Origin: CAYVAP01 sp964343195
GTDB taxonomy: Bacteria; Bacteroidota; Bacteroidia; J057
DNA: 64,000 bases
Reading direction: 5' to 3'
NCBI GenBank assembly: GCA_964343195.1
Contig: CAYFIR010000004.1
Location: 1-64,000 of the forward strand
In this document: in pieces, positions 15,629 through 24,925 of the stretch
Numbering within the stretch: the stretch's first letter is position 1
How the letters are laid out: each line of letters begins with the position of its first letter
Translations under genes and position numbers: made by a program
The notes under the pieces: model-generated
Database searches by the model: none
What the model saw: only the letters and a program-made list of their open reading frames with translations
What the model was told of the DNA's origin: nothing

Positions 15629-16315
15629 ATGAGCAAGAGAGTTTTTATTTCCGGAGGTTCCAGGGGAATCGGATTAGCGATAGCCCGTGAGTTCTATCGG
15701 CAGGACTTTGAGGTGATCATCTGTGCGAGAGGAGCGGCACGACTGGCCGAGGCTAAGACGGAATTGCCACAGCTCAACACCCTGGTCTGTGACATGGGAG
15801 ATCGTGAGCAGGTTGCTGAATTGGGCAACAGGCTGAATGACACAGGACCCCTGGACGTATTGGTGAACAATGCGGGGATTTTTCGACAGGGGAGTTTGCT
15901 GGACATGGAGCAGGGTAGCTTTGAGCAAATGATGCAGGTGAATCTTTTTGGAGCATTTTACCTAACGCGGGGAGTGTTGCCAGCAATGCTGCAACAAAAA
16001 AGAGGCACCATCATCAATATCGGCAGCATTGCCGGAAGAAAGGCCTACTCATCCAGCAGCCTGTATAGCATTTCGAAGTTCGCTTTTGATGGATTTACAC
16101 AAAATCTTCGTGAAGAACTCAAGCCTCATGGCATACGGGTTATCAACGTCATGCCCGGTGCTACCTGGACGGATTCATGGGGCGGGGTAGAATTGCCAGA
16201 GGATCGGTTTATGCCTGTGGAGGACATTGGGAAGATTGTGTTTGACGCATATAACCTCAGCGGACGAACCGTGATCGAGGAAATCGTAGCTCGCCCGCAG
16301 TTGGGGGATGTTTGA
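15629..16315 (+). CDS. Short-chain dehydrogenase/reductase
   Basis: The 228-residue protein has the SDR cofactor motif GGSRGIG at 9-15, the NNAG motif after strand 4 and the catalytic Tyr146-x3-Lys150 in YSISK, with serines just before. This is a classical SDR using NAD(P)(H). The substrate cannot be read. It stands alone, divergent from the leu leader and convergent with the T9SS protein after a gap of only 15 nt. Confidence 0.88.
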   Translation: MSKRVFISGGSRGIGLAIAREFYRQDFEVIICARGAARLAEAKTELPQLNTLVCDMGDREQVAELGNRLNDTGPLDVLVNNAGIFRQGSLLDMEQGSFEQMMQVNLFGAFYLTRGVLPAMLQQKRGTIINIGSIAGRKAYSSSSLYSISKFAFDGFTQNLREELKPHGIRVINVMPGATWTDSWGGVELPEDRFMPVEDIGKIVFDAYNLSGRTVIEEIVARPQLGDV

Positions 16316-16330
16316 CCTTGGCTGGGACAG

Positions 16331-17824
16331 CTATCGGAGTAGTAGCTTTTGCTCCGCCGTTTTCTCTCCCTGCAGGCGGATTAGGTACATGCCTTTGGGA
16401 TGATCCTCCAGGTTTAGGGAAATGGTGGGAGAAAATGGTAATTTCTCAATTCGGCAAACCTTTCGCCCGGTCATGTCAAGTATTACCAGGGCAGGAGATG
16501 ATGACCACTCTGCTGGATTCCATTCTACCGAAACAGAACCTGCTGATGGGTTGGGGTAAGCCGTAAGGGTGACAGGAGACTCCAACCATTTGGTCGCAGT
16601 CAGGACCGCATCAGATGTGATGGTTCCGGTAGTATCACCATCGATCACATACCCTACCAACTCAGTCTCGATACCTGCCTCAAACCAGACAGAAACCCCG
16701 GAGGTCATGCCCAATCCTGGTCGATAGACTTCCTGATATTGCTCTCCACACTTATAGCAGGCAATGCTATTGCCCTGTACCTGGTATTGCCCCCAATAGG
16801 CTCCCTGATCCTCAATGGCAAGTGGCCGGCCAATGCTGTAATAAAAGGAAGAATCCCCTCCCAGATAGATGAAAACCGGAGAATAGGTAGGAGAAGGCCC
16901 CACATCAACACAGTCGGACAGTCCGGAACTGCCTTCATAGGAAACCATCTCATGGGTGTGTCCACTGAGAAATTGATGACTGGATTCTGAAATCTGCCAG
17001 ATTACGGTGTCATACTCAAAGTAGGACGACACCTCCAGATGGGTATAGGAATCGAAGTAGGTTGTTTTTTTGATGCCGAAGAGGTGGTAGCTGCTAACCC
17101 CTGAGTCAGTCGTGACGCTGCCTATTTGATATTTACTATCGATGGTGGTTCGTTCGACTCCAACATCACCAGCCATGAATTGATCAGAGTGGTATTGAAG
17201 AATATCCCCTACCTCAAAAGTGAAGTAGTCCCAGACTCCTGGCAGTTGCACTCCCACCGGATTATTTGCTGAAGAAATTCCAATCAATTCAAAATATTCG
17301 CCAGGATTCGCGAAGTCAGGAAAGCGCATGATGCCAAACTCCTGCGATAGCCAGATCTCTTCTCCACTAGAAAGCTGGATCACCTTTAGGGAATCTGGCT
17401 GCCCCCAGGTCGTCGTGCCCGTCAGGCTTTGAACTGTGGCGGAAATGCCAATGGCCGGAGCAAAAGCCCAGTTGTCACCCGGCAAAGCCTGTGGATAGAT
17501 TCGATACTCTGTTGAGTCCATAAATATCCATAGCGAATCACCTAATTCCTGCAAGGATTTCATGAGAAAGTGAGGCTCGCCGAGGCTGAGTGCCTGAATT
17601 GGGGACCCATCACATTGCTCAATAGAGGGCACTGCCCGTCTATTGAAGTAGTTGGTCACATTGGGGCCAACAAGGGTAGAGTCAATCCACAAGGAATGGA
17701 TCAAGGAATCGCTGCTGGGGAGATAGTGGTACTCATTAGCGGGATCCATGGTATTCCAGGCCTGAGGGTATAGCATGGAGGTGCAGAACACGAGTGTGAG
17801 GAGGGTAAGGAGTTGTTTTTTCAC
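16331..17824 (-). CDS. T9SS-secreted protein of unknown function
   Basis: A 497-residue protein read from a GTG start at 17824, which begins a signal peptide (KKQLLTLLTLVFCTSMLYPQ). The frame is open upstream to 17977, but that part is low-complexity and unlike a signal. The C-terminal 80 residues are a T9SS type A sorting domain: YPNPSAGSVSVEW, then LDMTGRKV, then KGMYLIRL and a final basic KLLLR. The middle shows no family I know; one CYKCG pair may form a disulfide. It is expected on the cell surface or released. It is divergent from the dipeptidyl peptidase gene. Confidence 0.75.
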   Translation of the reverse strand: MKKQLLTLLTLVFCTSMLYPQAWNTMDPANEYHYLPSSDSLIHSLWIDSTLVGPNVTNYFNRRAVPSIEQCDGSPIQALSLGEPHFLMKSLQELGDSLWIFMDSTEYRIYPQALPGDNWAFAPAIGISATVQSLTGTTTWGQPDSLKVIQLSSGEEIWLSQEFGIMRFPDFANPGEYFELIGISSANNPVGVQLPGVWDYFTFEVGDILQYHSDQFMAGDVGVERTTIDSKYQIGSVTTDSGVSSYHLFGIKKTTYFDSYTHLEVSSYFEYDTVIWQISESSHQFLSGHTHEMVSYEGSSGLSDCVDVGPSPTYSPVFIYLGGDSSFYYSIGRPLAIEDQGAYWGQYQVQGNSIACYKCGEQYQEVYRPGLGMTSGVSVWFEAGIETELVGYVIDGDTTGTITSDAVLTATKWLESPVTLTAYPNPSAGSVSVEWNPAEWSSSPALVILDMTGRKVCRIEKLPFSPTISLNLEDHPKGMYLIRLQGEKTAEQKLLLR

Positions 17825-18066
17825 TGTGGGTGTGGTTTGACTCAATATAGTGTTTTTCTGTCGGGATGGAGTTAAGGTCTGGCCATTTTTGATGCGAGGC
17901 TGGGTGTGAGGCCCATTGGTCAATCGATAGTTTGGGCGAATTGGAAGAGGTCTGCGGTTGGTTGGTCTGCTTACCATTAAGTCGATCTGTGAATAGCCGT
18001 CTGAATAGGAGGCTTTGTTTATATTTATGCTTGATATATCTCACCATTAAGATACGTAACCTTTTT

Positions 18067-20265
18067 ATGCGAAATCATATCTTGTTGCTGGTACTTCTGC
18101 TAGTTGGATTCCAGCAGCTACCAGCTCAAACCCGCACAGCCAGGGAGACAATTACATTGGAGGATCTATGGGTTCGATACCGATACTATCCCAGACCTCC
18201 TAACGAGTTTCGCTGGATGGCGGATGATAACTACTACAGCTTACTGGAAAATGGAGCGATAGTCCGATATTCAGTAGAAACCGGAGAGCAAGTTGATAAA
18301 ATCCTTGACTTTGGAGACCTTGATCTTCAGGGAATCTCGCCGGGTGACATTTCTTCCTATGAATTCAGCGGAAATGAAAGTAAGGTTCTGCTGAAAGCAC
18401 AGGTAGAGTCGATATACAGGCGATCACGCCAGCAGACATGCCTGGTAGTTGACCTCCAATCAAAAGAGACTCTGTTGATCCACTACGGGCAAAAGGTCAT
18501 CAATCCCACCTTTTCTCCCCAGGGCAATCGGCTTGCCTATGTATTTGGGAACAATATCCACCTGACTGACCTGGCAACCGGTGAGTTTGAGGAAATTACC
18601 TATGATGGTGAGCAGAACGCCATCATCAACGGCCTGACCGACTGGGTATATGAAGAGGAATTTGCCTTCGTACAGGCTTTTGCCTTTTCGCCCGATGGAA
18701 ACCGCATTGCCTTCTATCGCTTCGATGAGCGTGAAGTACCAGAATTTACCATGCCTCTGTACAATGGCCTGTATCCCGAACAGTATACGTTCAAATATCC
18801 TAAGGCAGGGGAAGCCAATTCTGTGGTCAGTATCCACGTCTATGACCTGGATTCAAAAAAAACGGTGCAGGCAGATCTTGGAAGTGAAACCGATATCTAT
18901 GTACCGCGCATAAAGTGGACTCAATCTTCTGACGAATTGGCCCTGATGCGGCTTAACCGCCTGCAAAACCAGGTAGACGTGATGATTGTGGATGCGAACA
19001 GTGGTGATTCCGAGGTCATCCTCACGGAGACCAGCGATACCTACATCATGGAAGCTACGGACGACAAGTGGTTCTTCCTGGCTGAAAGTGAGGATTTTAT
19101 CTGGACCAGTGAAGAGTCTGGCTACAACCACATCTACCGCTACAACCGGGATGGAGAAAAGGTGGCTACGCTGACCTCCGGGGACTGGGAAGTAACCAGC
19201 ATTGTCGGCATCGATGAGGCAAACAATCGGATATATTATCAATCCACCGAAGCTTCTCCTATGGAACGGCAGTTGTATTCGGTTTCGTTGAAAGGCAAAG
19301 GAAAACAGCGTTTGACGGAAGAAGCGGGTGTCCACCAGGTAGAAGCTAGCGGAAATTTCTCCTACTTCATCGATACATACAGTTCACAAAGCCAGGTGCC
19401 TGTGAGCCGCCTGATGACCTCAAAAGGAGAGACTGTCAAAGTGCTGGTGGACAATGCATCGCTCGCTCAGCGAATGGAACGACTGGACATTGCCCAGCCT
19501 GAATTTATCGAGGTACCCTTACAGGATGGCCCTACCTTGAACGGCTTCATGATCAAACCGTCAGATTTCGATGAGAATAAGGAGTATCCACTCCTCATGT
19601 TTGTTTACGGAGGTCCCGGAAGTCAGGAAGTGATGAACGCCTGGGGGCATGGCGATGCCTTCAATTACATCTGGTTCCAGATGCTGGCCCAGCAAGGTTA
19701 CATTGTTGCCTGTGTCGACAACCGGGGGACGGGCGGACGCGGCCAGGACTTTAGGGCCTCAACCTATGCCGATCTCGGCAACCTCGAAACTCAGGACCAA
19801 ATTGCTTCTGCCCAATACTTTGCAGATCTCCCCTTCATAGACGCGGGACGAATCGGCATCTGGGGCTGGAGCTATGGGGGCTACATGACTTCTCTTTGTC
19901 TGACCAAAGGCGGGGGGACCTTCAAAATGGGCATTGCCGTGGCACCTGTAATCAACTGGCGCTTCTACGATACCATTTATACCGAGCGCTACCTCAAGCG
20001 GCCTCAGGACAATGCCGATGGATACGACGAGAACTCCCCGATCAACTTTGCCCGGAACCTCGAGGGCAACTACCTGCTGATCCATGGCACTGGTGACGAC
20101 AATGTCCACTACCAGAACTCCATGGAGTGGGTCAACGCCCTCGTCAATGCCAACAAGCAATTCGATACTTTCTTCTATCCGAACAAAACGCACGGGATTA
20201 GTGGGGGGATCACCCGCTACCACCTCTATACCAAGATGACCAACTTTGTCCTGGAGAATCTCTAG
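18067..20265 (+). CDS. Dipeptidyl peptidase IV (S9B) family protease
   Basis: A 732-residue exported peptidase. The ATG at 18067 starts a signal peptide ending LPAQ at residue 21; earlier in-frame codons are not signal-like. A beta-propeller domain fills most of the N-terminal two-thirds and includes DWVYEEEF, the double-Glu motif that anchors the substrate N-terminus in DPP IV. The alpha/beta hydrolase domain has GWSYGGY with Ser602, GTGDDN with Asp677, and KTHG with His709. It would release X-Pro or X-Ala dipeptides from peptide ends, in the periplasm or outside. It ends at a strong hairpin shared with the band-7 gene. Confidence 0.92.
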   Translation: MRNHILLLVLLLVGFQQLPAQTRTARETITLEDLWVRYRYYPRPPNEFRWMADDNYYSLLENGAIVRYSVETGEQVDKILDFGDLDLQGISPGDISSYEFSGNESKVLLKAQVESIYRRSRQQTCLVVDLQSKETLLIHYGQKVINPTFSPQGNRLAYVFGNNIHLTDLATGEFEEITYDGEQNAIINGLTDWVYEEEFAFVQAFAFSPDGNRIAFYRFDEREVPEFTMPLYNGLYPEQYTFKYPKAGEANSVVSIHVYDLDSKKTVQADLGSETDIYVPRIKWTQSSDELALMRLNRLQNQVDVMIVDANSGDSEVILTETSDTYIMEATDDKWFFLAESEDFIWTSEESGYNHIYRYNRDGEKVATLTSGDWEVTSIVGIDEANNRIYYQSTEASPMERQLYSVSLKGKGKQRLTEEAGVHQVEASGNFSYFIDTYSSQSQVPVSRLMTSKGETVKVLVDNASLAQRMERLDIAQPEFIEVPLQDGPTLNGFMIKPSDFDENKEYPLLMFVYGGPGSQEVMNAWGHGDAFNYIWFQMLAQQGYIVACVDNRGTGGRGQDFRASTYADLGNLETQDQIASAQYFADLPFIDAGRIGIWGWSYGGYMTSLCLTKGGGTFKMGIAVAPVINWRFYDTIYTERYLKRPQDNADGYDENSPINFARNLEGNYLLIHGTGDDNVHYQNSMEWVNALVNANKQFDTFFYPNKTHGISGGITRYHLYTKMTNFVLENL

Positions 20266-20342
20266 GATATGTACATGGAATTGGGAGGAGGGATCATTGA
20301 CTGAGGCAATTGAGAGAATCAGGATCCTGCTCAATAAATCAA

Positions 20343-20376
20343 ATAGGCTCCGCCAGAACCTTCCGGCGGAGCCTAT
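20343..20376. terminator. Bidirectional stem-loop terminator
   Basis: ATAGGCTCCGCC (20343-20354) pairs perfectly with GGCGGAGCCTAT (20365-20376), giving a 12-bp stem and a 10-nt loop between two converging genes. On the minus strand it is followed by a U-rich stretch; on the plus strand the tail is weaker. Confidence 0.75.
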
Positions 20377-20398
20377 GCTTGTCTAAGTATTGGTGTAA

Positions 20399-21430
20399 TT
20401 ACTTGCCAAAGTTCAGGTGGAAATCATCCTGATCGTCCTCATTCTTTTCCTCCTTTTTGGGAGGTTTGGTATGCTTCAGGAGTTTTTCAGGATCAGCGCT
20501 GATGCGCTCAGCAGCAATCTGGTTGCGGTTCATTTCGTCGCCCATCATGCTGGCCGCAGTGAACGAAGTAATCATGTCGTTCATCATGTTGCTGGCATTG
20601 CTAGGGGAGTTTGGCAAGAGGATCAGGTTGCTCTTGTTATTGGTACCCATAGCCTGTAGGGTATCATAGTGCTGGGTAACGACGATCAGAGCCGAAGCCT
20701 CCTGGCTGTTGATGCCCACCTTGTTCAGGGCTTCTACGGAATCCTCCAAACCTTTGGCGATTTCACGACGCTGGTCGGCGATACCCTGACCCTGTAGTTT
20801 TTTGGATTCGGCCTCAGCCTGGGCAATGGCCACAATCTTGATTCGCTCAGCATCAGCTTCATACTGGGCAGCCAGCTTTTCCCGCTCTGCGGCATTGATT
20901 CGGTTCATGGAGATCTTCACCTCGTGGTCGGGGTCAATGTCCGTTACCAGGGCCTTCACCATGCCGTAACCGTAGCCTTCCATGGCGTCTGCCAATTCGG
21001 CCTTGATGGCTACCGCGATGTCGTCCTTACGGGCAAATACTTCGTCCAGCTTCAGTTTGGGAACCTCTGCACGGACTACATCAAATACGTAGGAAGTGAT
21101 CTGACGATGGGGATCATCCAGTTCGTAGAATGCGTCGTAGATCTTGGTCTTCAGGGCATGATACTGGACTGATACCTTGAGCACAACAAATACGTTGTCC
21201 AGTGTCTTGGTTTCCACCTTTACATCCAACTGCTGGATCTTGAGGTTTACCCTTCCAGAGACTTTGTCGATAAAAGGAATTTTGATGTGGAATCCGGGAT
21301 CAGCTACACGCTGGAATTTTCCCATTCGTTCAATGACGGCGGCCTGTTGCTGACGTACGACTACCCAGCCACTGCGGATGAAGGCAATTCCTCCGATAAC
21401 TGCTACCGCTGCATAAATGATTGAATCCAT
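20399..21430 (-). CDS. SPFH/band-7 membrane protein (QmcA/stomatin-like)
   Basis: A 343-residue protein with one N-terminal membrane helix (about 3-21), then an SPFH domain (QAAVIERMGKFQRVADPGFH, RVNLKIQQLDV) typical of stomatin/QmcA proteins, then an Ala/Glu-rich coiled coil around 185-235 and a polar tail. Such proteins form rings on the membrane and often regulate proteases or membrane domains. No NfeD partner gene lies next to it, which is unlike many bacterial operons of this type. It is divergent from the patatin gene. Confidence 0.88.
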   Translation of the reverse strand: MDSIIYAAVAVIGGIAFIRSGWVVVRQQQAAVIERMGKFQRVADPGFHIKIPFIDKVSGRVNLKIQQLDVKVETKTLDNVFVVLKVSVQYHALKTKIYDAFYELDDPHRQITSYVFDVVRAEVPKLKLDEVFARKDDIAVAIKAELADAMEGYGYGMVKALVTDIDPDHEVKISMNRINAAEREKLAAQYEADAERIKIVAIAQAEAESKKLQGQGIADQRREIAKGLEDSVEALNKVGINSQEASALIVVTQHYDTLQAMGTNNKSNLILLPNSPSNASNMMNDMITSFTAASMMGDEMNRNQIAAERISADPEKLLKHTKPPKKEEKNEDDQDDFHLNFGK

Positions 21431-21582
21431 GTATCTTGGGTTTTGATTTTGTTTTTAAAATGACCCTATTGAGCCTCATGTGGTTGGAAGATACTAAAAA
21501 ATACATGCACTAATCACCATAATTTCCCGTTTTTCCCATTAACCCAACTTCAATAATAGTCACAAACCAAATCCGGAATCCA

Positions 21583-23391
21583 ATGAGCCAATCCGCTTCC
21601 TCCCTTAACCTAGCTTCTTTTGTTCAGGACCCTGTTGTAATGGAACTCCTGGAAGATCTGAAGCAGGACATTGCCAGAAAGAAAGCAGCAGATCCGGACT
21701 TTGGCTTTTCAGATTACTTTGATGGACAAAACTGGTATGTGGACCTCGTTCAGGAGGGTGGGGGAGTTCTCGGAGTTGCCCTGACAGGGTATACCTATAT
21801 CCTGGAAGAAGTTGGCATCAGGTTCCTCAAACTGGCTGGCACTTCTGCCGGGGCGATCAACACCCTGCTCATGTCTGCTGCAGATATTCCCTCCAATCCC
21901 AAGTCTGGAAAAGTGATCGAGCACCTCGCTCAACTGGACATTGCGAGTCTCGCTGACGGAGATGACGATGTGCAGGCGCTGATCGAAACCCTGGGAGATG
22001 ATGACCATGGGTGGTTGGAGATGGGCTACCGAATCGTAAAGGTGCTGGATGACCTCAAAGATCACATGGGCCTGAATCCGGGTGATGAATTTCTCAAGTG
22101 GATTAATAATGTACTGGCCGATTGGGGAATTCATAATCTGGCGGACCTGGATGCCCGGATGAACGATGTGCCAGCCGCTATTGCACCCCTGCTTGCAGAA
22201 ACCCGAAAAGGACTTCGTGGCCAGGACTGGCTAATGGCGATCATTGCTGCAGATCTCTCGACTGAAATCAAGGCCGTATTGCCCCAGATGGCTCATCTGT
22301 ATTACCCCGACGTAAAAGCTGCCAATCCAGGGGATTTTGTGCGTGCCTCCATGTCGGTGCCCTATTTCTTTTACCCACTGATTATCAGGGATGTGCCCCA
22401 GAGCGATGAGGTAAAGGAATTGTGGCGGCGAGAAACTACCTATAGAGGTCCCCATCCGGAGTCGGTGCTGTTTGTCGACGGTGGTTTACTCTCCAATTTT
22501 CCCATAGATGTGTTTCACGACTGGAATCGGGTACCTGGACGCCCAACTTTTGGGGTAAAGCTGGGCTATGACCAGGTTGAACTCAACAAGGTGGAGGACA
22601 TGAGCTATACCAAGCTCGCTGGGACCATGATCAATGCGGCTACCAAAATTCGTGACCGCGACTTTATTACCCAGCATCCGGATTTTCATCAATTGGTGGC
22701 AACGATAGACGTGGGGGAGCATGACTGGCTCAATTTTCATATTTCGGACGAAGACAAAATCGACCTGTTCCGTAGAGGAGCAAAGGCAGCTGTTGCCTTT
22801 CTCAAGGAATTTGACTGGAAAAAATACAAGCGCAAGCGCCAGGATCAGCTCTATGCCGTAGTGGACAATGTCCTGGGGCTCAACCTGGACTCTACGCTTG
22901 ATGGGGCAGAAGTTCAGTATCAGCTGTATGCTGCCCGGGCAAGGGGGATCTCTACCAGGGGACTTGGTGTTCAGCCAACTTCCAATGCACGTACCCGCGA
23001 TGCCCTGCAACAGCGGCTCAAGTACCAGTATGTATATGGAAATCCCTTTAAGGCATTGGTGATCTCGGATGACAGGGAATCAGCTCTGGAAAATGAGTTG
23101 AAAATCCTTGAGTCGGTGAAGGGGAGTTACCAAATGTGCAGTGGAATCCAGGAGGCCAAATCTCTCCTTCAGGATCAGGCATGGGACCTGATCATCCTCG
23201 ATGAACGAAATCCTGAAAATGCAGGCTTTTTTGAAGCGTTGCGGCAGATAGAAGGGGCGGTATCTCAACCCAAGCTGCTATTGCTGCGCACCCAGGAAAT
23301 GGCGCAGGCCAATTATCCCAAAGAAGTGTTTGCTGTAGCATATGCTCCAGTGGAATTGCTGCACGCGGTGATGGATGCGCTGCAGAGATAG
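21583..23391 (+). CDS. Patatin-like phospholipase fused to a receiver-like domain
   Basis: The first 400 residues form a patatin domain. EGGGVLGVALTG is the oxyanion loop, GTSAG carries Ser88, and VDGGLLSNFP holds Asp299, the Ser-Asp dyad of this lipid acylhydrolase family. From about residue 488 to the end is a domain with the order of a response-regulator receiver: ISDD (Asp496, Asp497), then DLIILDER with Asp540 at the phosphorylation position, then LLLRT. The usual conserved Lys near the end is absent (YAPVEL). The enzyme could be controlled by this pseudo-receiver. No signal peptide is seen, so it is probably cytoplasmic. Confidence 0.82.
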   Translation: MSQSASSLNLASFVQDPVVMELLEDLKQDIARKKAADPDFGFSDYFDGQNWYVDLVQEGGGVLGVALTGYTYILEEVGIRFLKLAGTSAGAINTLLMSAADIPSNPKSGKVIEHLAQLDIASLADGDDDVQALIETLGDDDHGWLEMGYRIVKVLDDLKDHMGLNPGDEFLKWINNVLADWGIHNLADLDARMNDVPAAIAPLLAETRKGLRGQDWLMAIIAADLSTEIKAVLPQMAHLYYPDVKAANPGDFVRASMSVPYFFYPLIIRDVPQSDEVKELWRRETTYRGPHPESVLFVDGGLLSNFPIDVFHDWNRVPGRPTFGVKLGYDQVELNKVEDMSYTKLAGTMINAATKIRDRDFITQHPDFHQLVATIDVGEHDWLNFHISDEDKIDLFRRGAKAAVAFLKEFDWKKYKRKRQDQLYAVVDNVLGLNLDSTLDGAEVQYQLYAARARGISTRGLGVQPTSNARTRDALQQRLKYQYVYGNPFKALVISDDRESALENELKILESVKGSYQMCSGIQEAKSLLQDQAWDLIILDERNPENAGFFEALRQIEGAVSQPKLLLLRTQEMAQANYPKEVFAVAYAPVELLHAVMDALQR

Positions 23392-23409
23392 CGGGAATGA
23401 ATGCTGTGT

Positions 23410-24759
23410 TTAGATCAGCGAGTTTAGGTCCAGCCCCCCAAAGTTGGCGGATGACATCATCAGACACACATCGTCGTCGGTTCTGACCGCGGCGATGGCC
23501 GCTTTTAGCTCCTCAGCGTTCGAAACATGAATGAGGTTCTCGTCGCCAAAGGCCTTAACCAGATGGCTTTTGGTGATCTCAGGCATGCGTTTCTGCTCCA
23601 CTGCCTTTGGGTTGACATAGACAATCCGGTGATCGGCCTGGGCCATCGTCTCCTCATAAAGGGGCAGATATCCCTGATCAAGGCTGCTGAACGTGTGGAG
23701 CTCCATACAGGCGATCAGGTTTTTCTTCGGGTAGCTTTCCCGAACTGCCTGCACACTGGCAGCGACTTTGGCGGGGGCATGGGCATAATCCCGGATCAGG
23801 GTCAGCTTATCACTTTGATGCAGCGTTTCCAGCCGTATGGAGGCCCCTTTGAATGTCTGGATGTATTCCAGAAAGTCCTCGATGGTCACGCTCAGCTGTT
23901 TACAGACTAGCCATGCAGCAGCTAGATTGGCCATGTTATGCCGTCCTATCAACGGTACAAAAGCCCTTTCGCCTCCCAAACGGATTTCATATTTGCCATC
24001 CTTAACCTTGTATTTGGGTGTGGTGAAGGGATAGCGATATTGAGAGTTCGCATCGGTATAGGTTTCAACGAGGGACCTGAGGCGAGCGTCGCCTTCATTG
24101 TACATGATGTCCCCGGCCTTCTCCAATGACTCTAATAGCAGGGTGAACTGCTCTTCGTAGATATCCTCTGAGGGGAAGACATTGATATGGTCCCAGCTAA
24201 TGCCCGTAATTACGGTGATGTGAGGCTTGTAGTGAAGAAACTTGGGCCTTGGATCAAGTTTGGAGGCCAGATACTCATCGCCTTCCAGCACGATCATGGG
24301 CGCCTCATCGCTTAGTCGAACGGGATTGTCAAATCCATCAACCTGGGCACCGACCATGTAATCAAAGTCTTTGCCATGAGCCTTGAGCACATGCATGATC
24401 ATGGCTGTGACGGTAGTCTTGCCATAGCTGCCAGCCACGACAATCCGCTGCTTTTGGCGGGAGTGCTCATAGATAAATTCCGGGAAAGAATAGATCTTCA
24501 CTCCTATTTCCTGAGCCTTCCTGAGTTCTGGATTGTCCTCAAAGGCATGCATACCCAGGATTACAGCATCCAGGCTAGTGGTAACACGATCAGGGTCCCA
24601 GCCTTCTTTTTCTGGCAAAATTCCGACTTCCGCCAGCCGGGATTTGGCAGGATCGAATATCTTGTCGTCAGACCCTGAAACCTGGTGGCCCTGTTGCTTG
24701 AGAGCAATGGCCAGACTGTGCATGATGCTGCCGCCTATGGCGATAAAGTGAAGATTCAT
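23410..24759 (-). CDS. mpl: Muropeptide ligase Mpl
   Basis: A 449-residue Mur ligase. The N-terminal domain starts HFIAIGGSIMHSLAIALKQQGHQVSGSDD, an Mpl/MurC-like nucleotide fold, and the ATP loop is GSYGKTT at 110-116. Mpl joins UDP-MurNAc to the recycled tripeptide L-Ala-gamma-D-Glu-meso-DAP in the cytoplasm. MurC is the nearest alternative, but the GSIMHSLA start is typical of Mpl. The gene has a good Bacteroidota promoter match and diverges from otsAB. Confidence 0.85.
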   Translation of the reverse strand: MNLHFIAIGGSIMHSLAIALKQQGHQVSGSDDKIFDPAKSRLAEVGILPEKEGWDPDRVTTSLDAVILGMHAFEDNPELRKAQEIGVKIYSFPEFIYEHSRQKQRIVVAGSYGKTTVTAMIMHVLKAHGKDFDYMVGAQVDGFDNPVRLSDEAPMIVLEGDEYLASKLDPRPKFLHYKPHITVITGISWDHINVFPSEDIYEEQFTLLLESLEKAGDIMYNEGDARLRSLVETYTDANSQYRYPFTTPKYKVKDGKYEIRLGGERAFVPLIGRHNMANLAAAWLVCKQLSVTIEDFLEYIQTFKGASIRLETLHQSDKLTLIRDYAHAPAKVAASVQAVRESYPKKNLIACMELHTFSSLDQGYLPLYEETMAQADHRIVYVNPKAVEQKRMPEITKSHLVKAFGDENLIHVSNAEELKAAIAAVRTDDDVCLMMSSANFGGLDLNSLI

Positions 24760-24791
24760 AGGTTATGGTAGTAGCCTAGGATTTGGACGCT

Positions 24792-24821
24792 CAAAGCTAA
24801 TCATTCTTCCTCGAAACGCAA
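24792..24821 (-). promoter_or_regulatory. Bacteroidota-type promoter for mpl
   Basis: On the minus strand, TTG at 24819-24821 and TAGCTTTG at 24792-24799 are separated by 19 nt, matching TTG-N19-TAnnTTTG. Transcription would start near 24785, about 25 nt before the mpl ATG. Confidence 0.6.
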
Positions 24822-24925
24822 CATTTGCCATTTACAGGAAGTTAATAGTTTCTTAATTCGAATATTCCTAAAGCACTAACCCATCGGTTTGCATTGTTCT
24901 TTCAGGTGGGCGTTATTTGTAGCAT

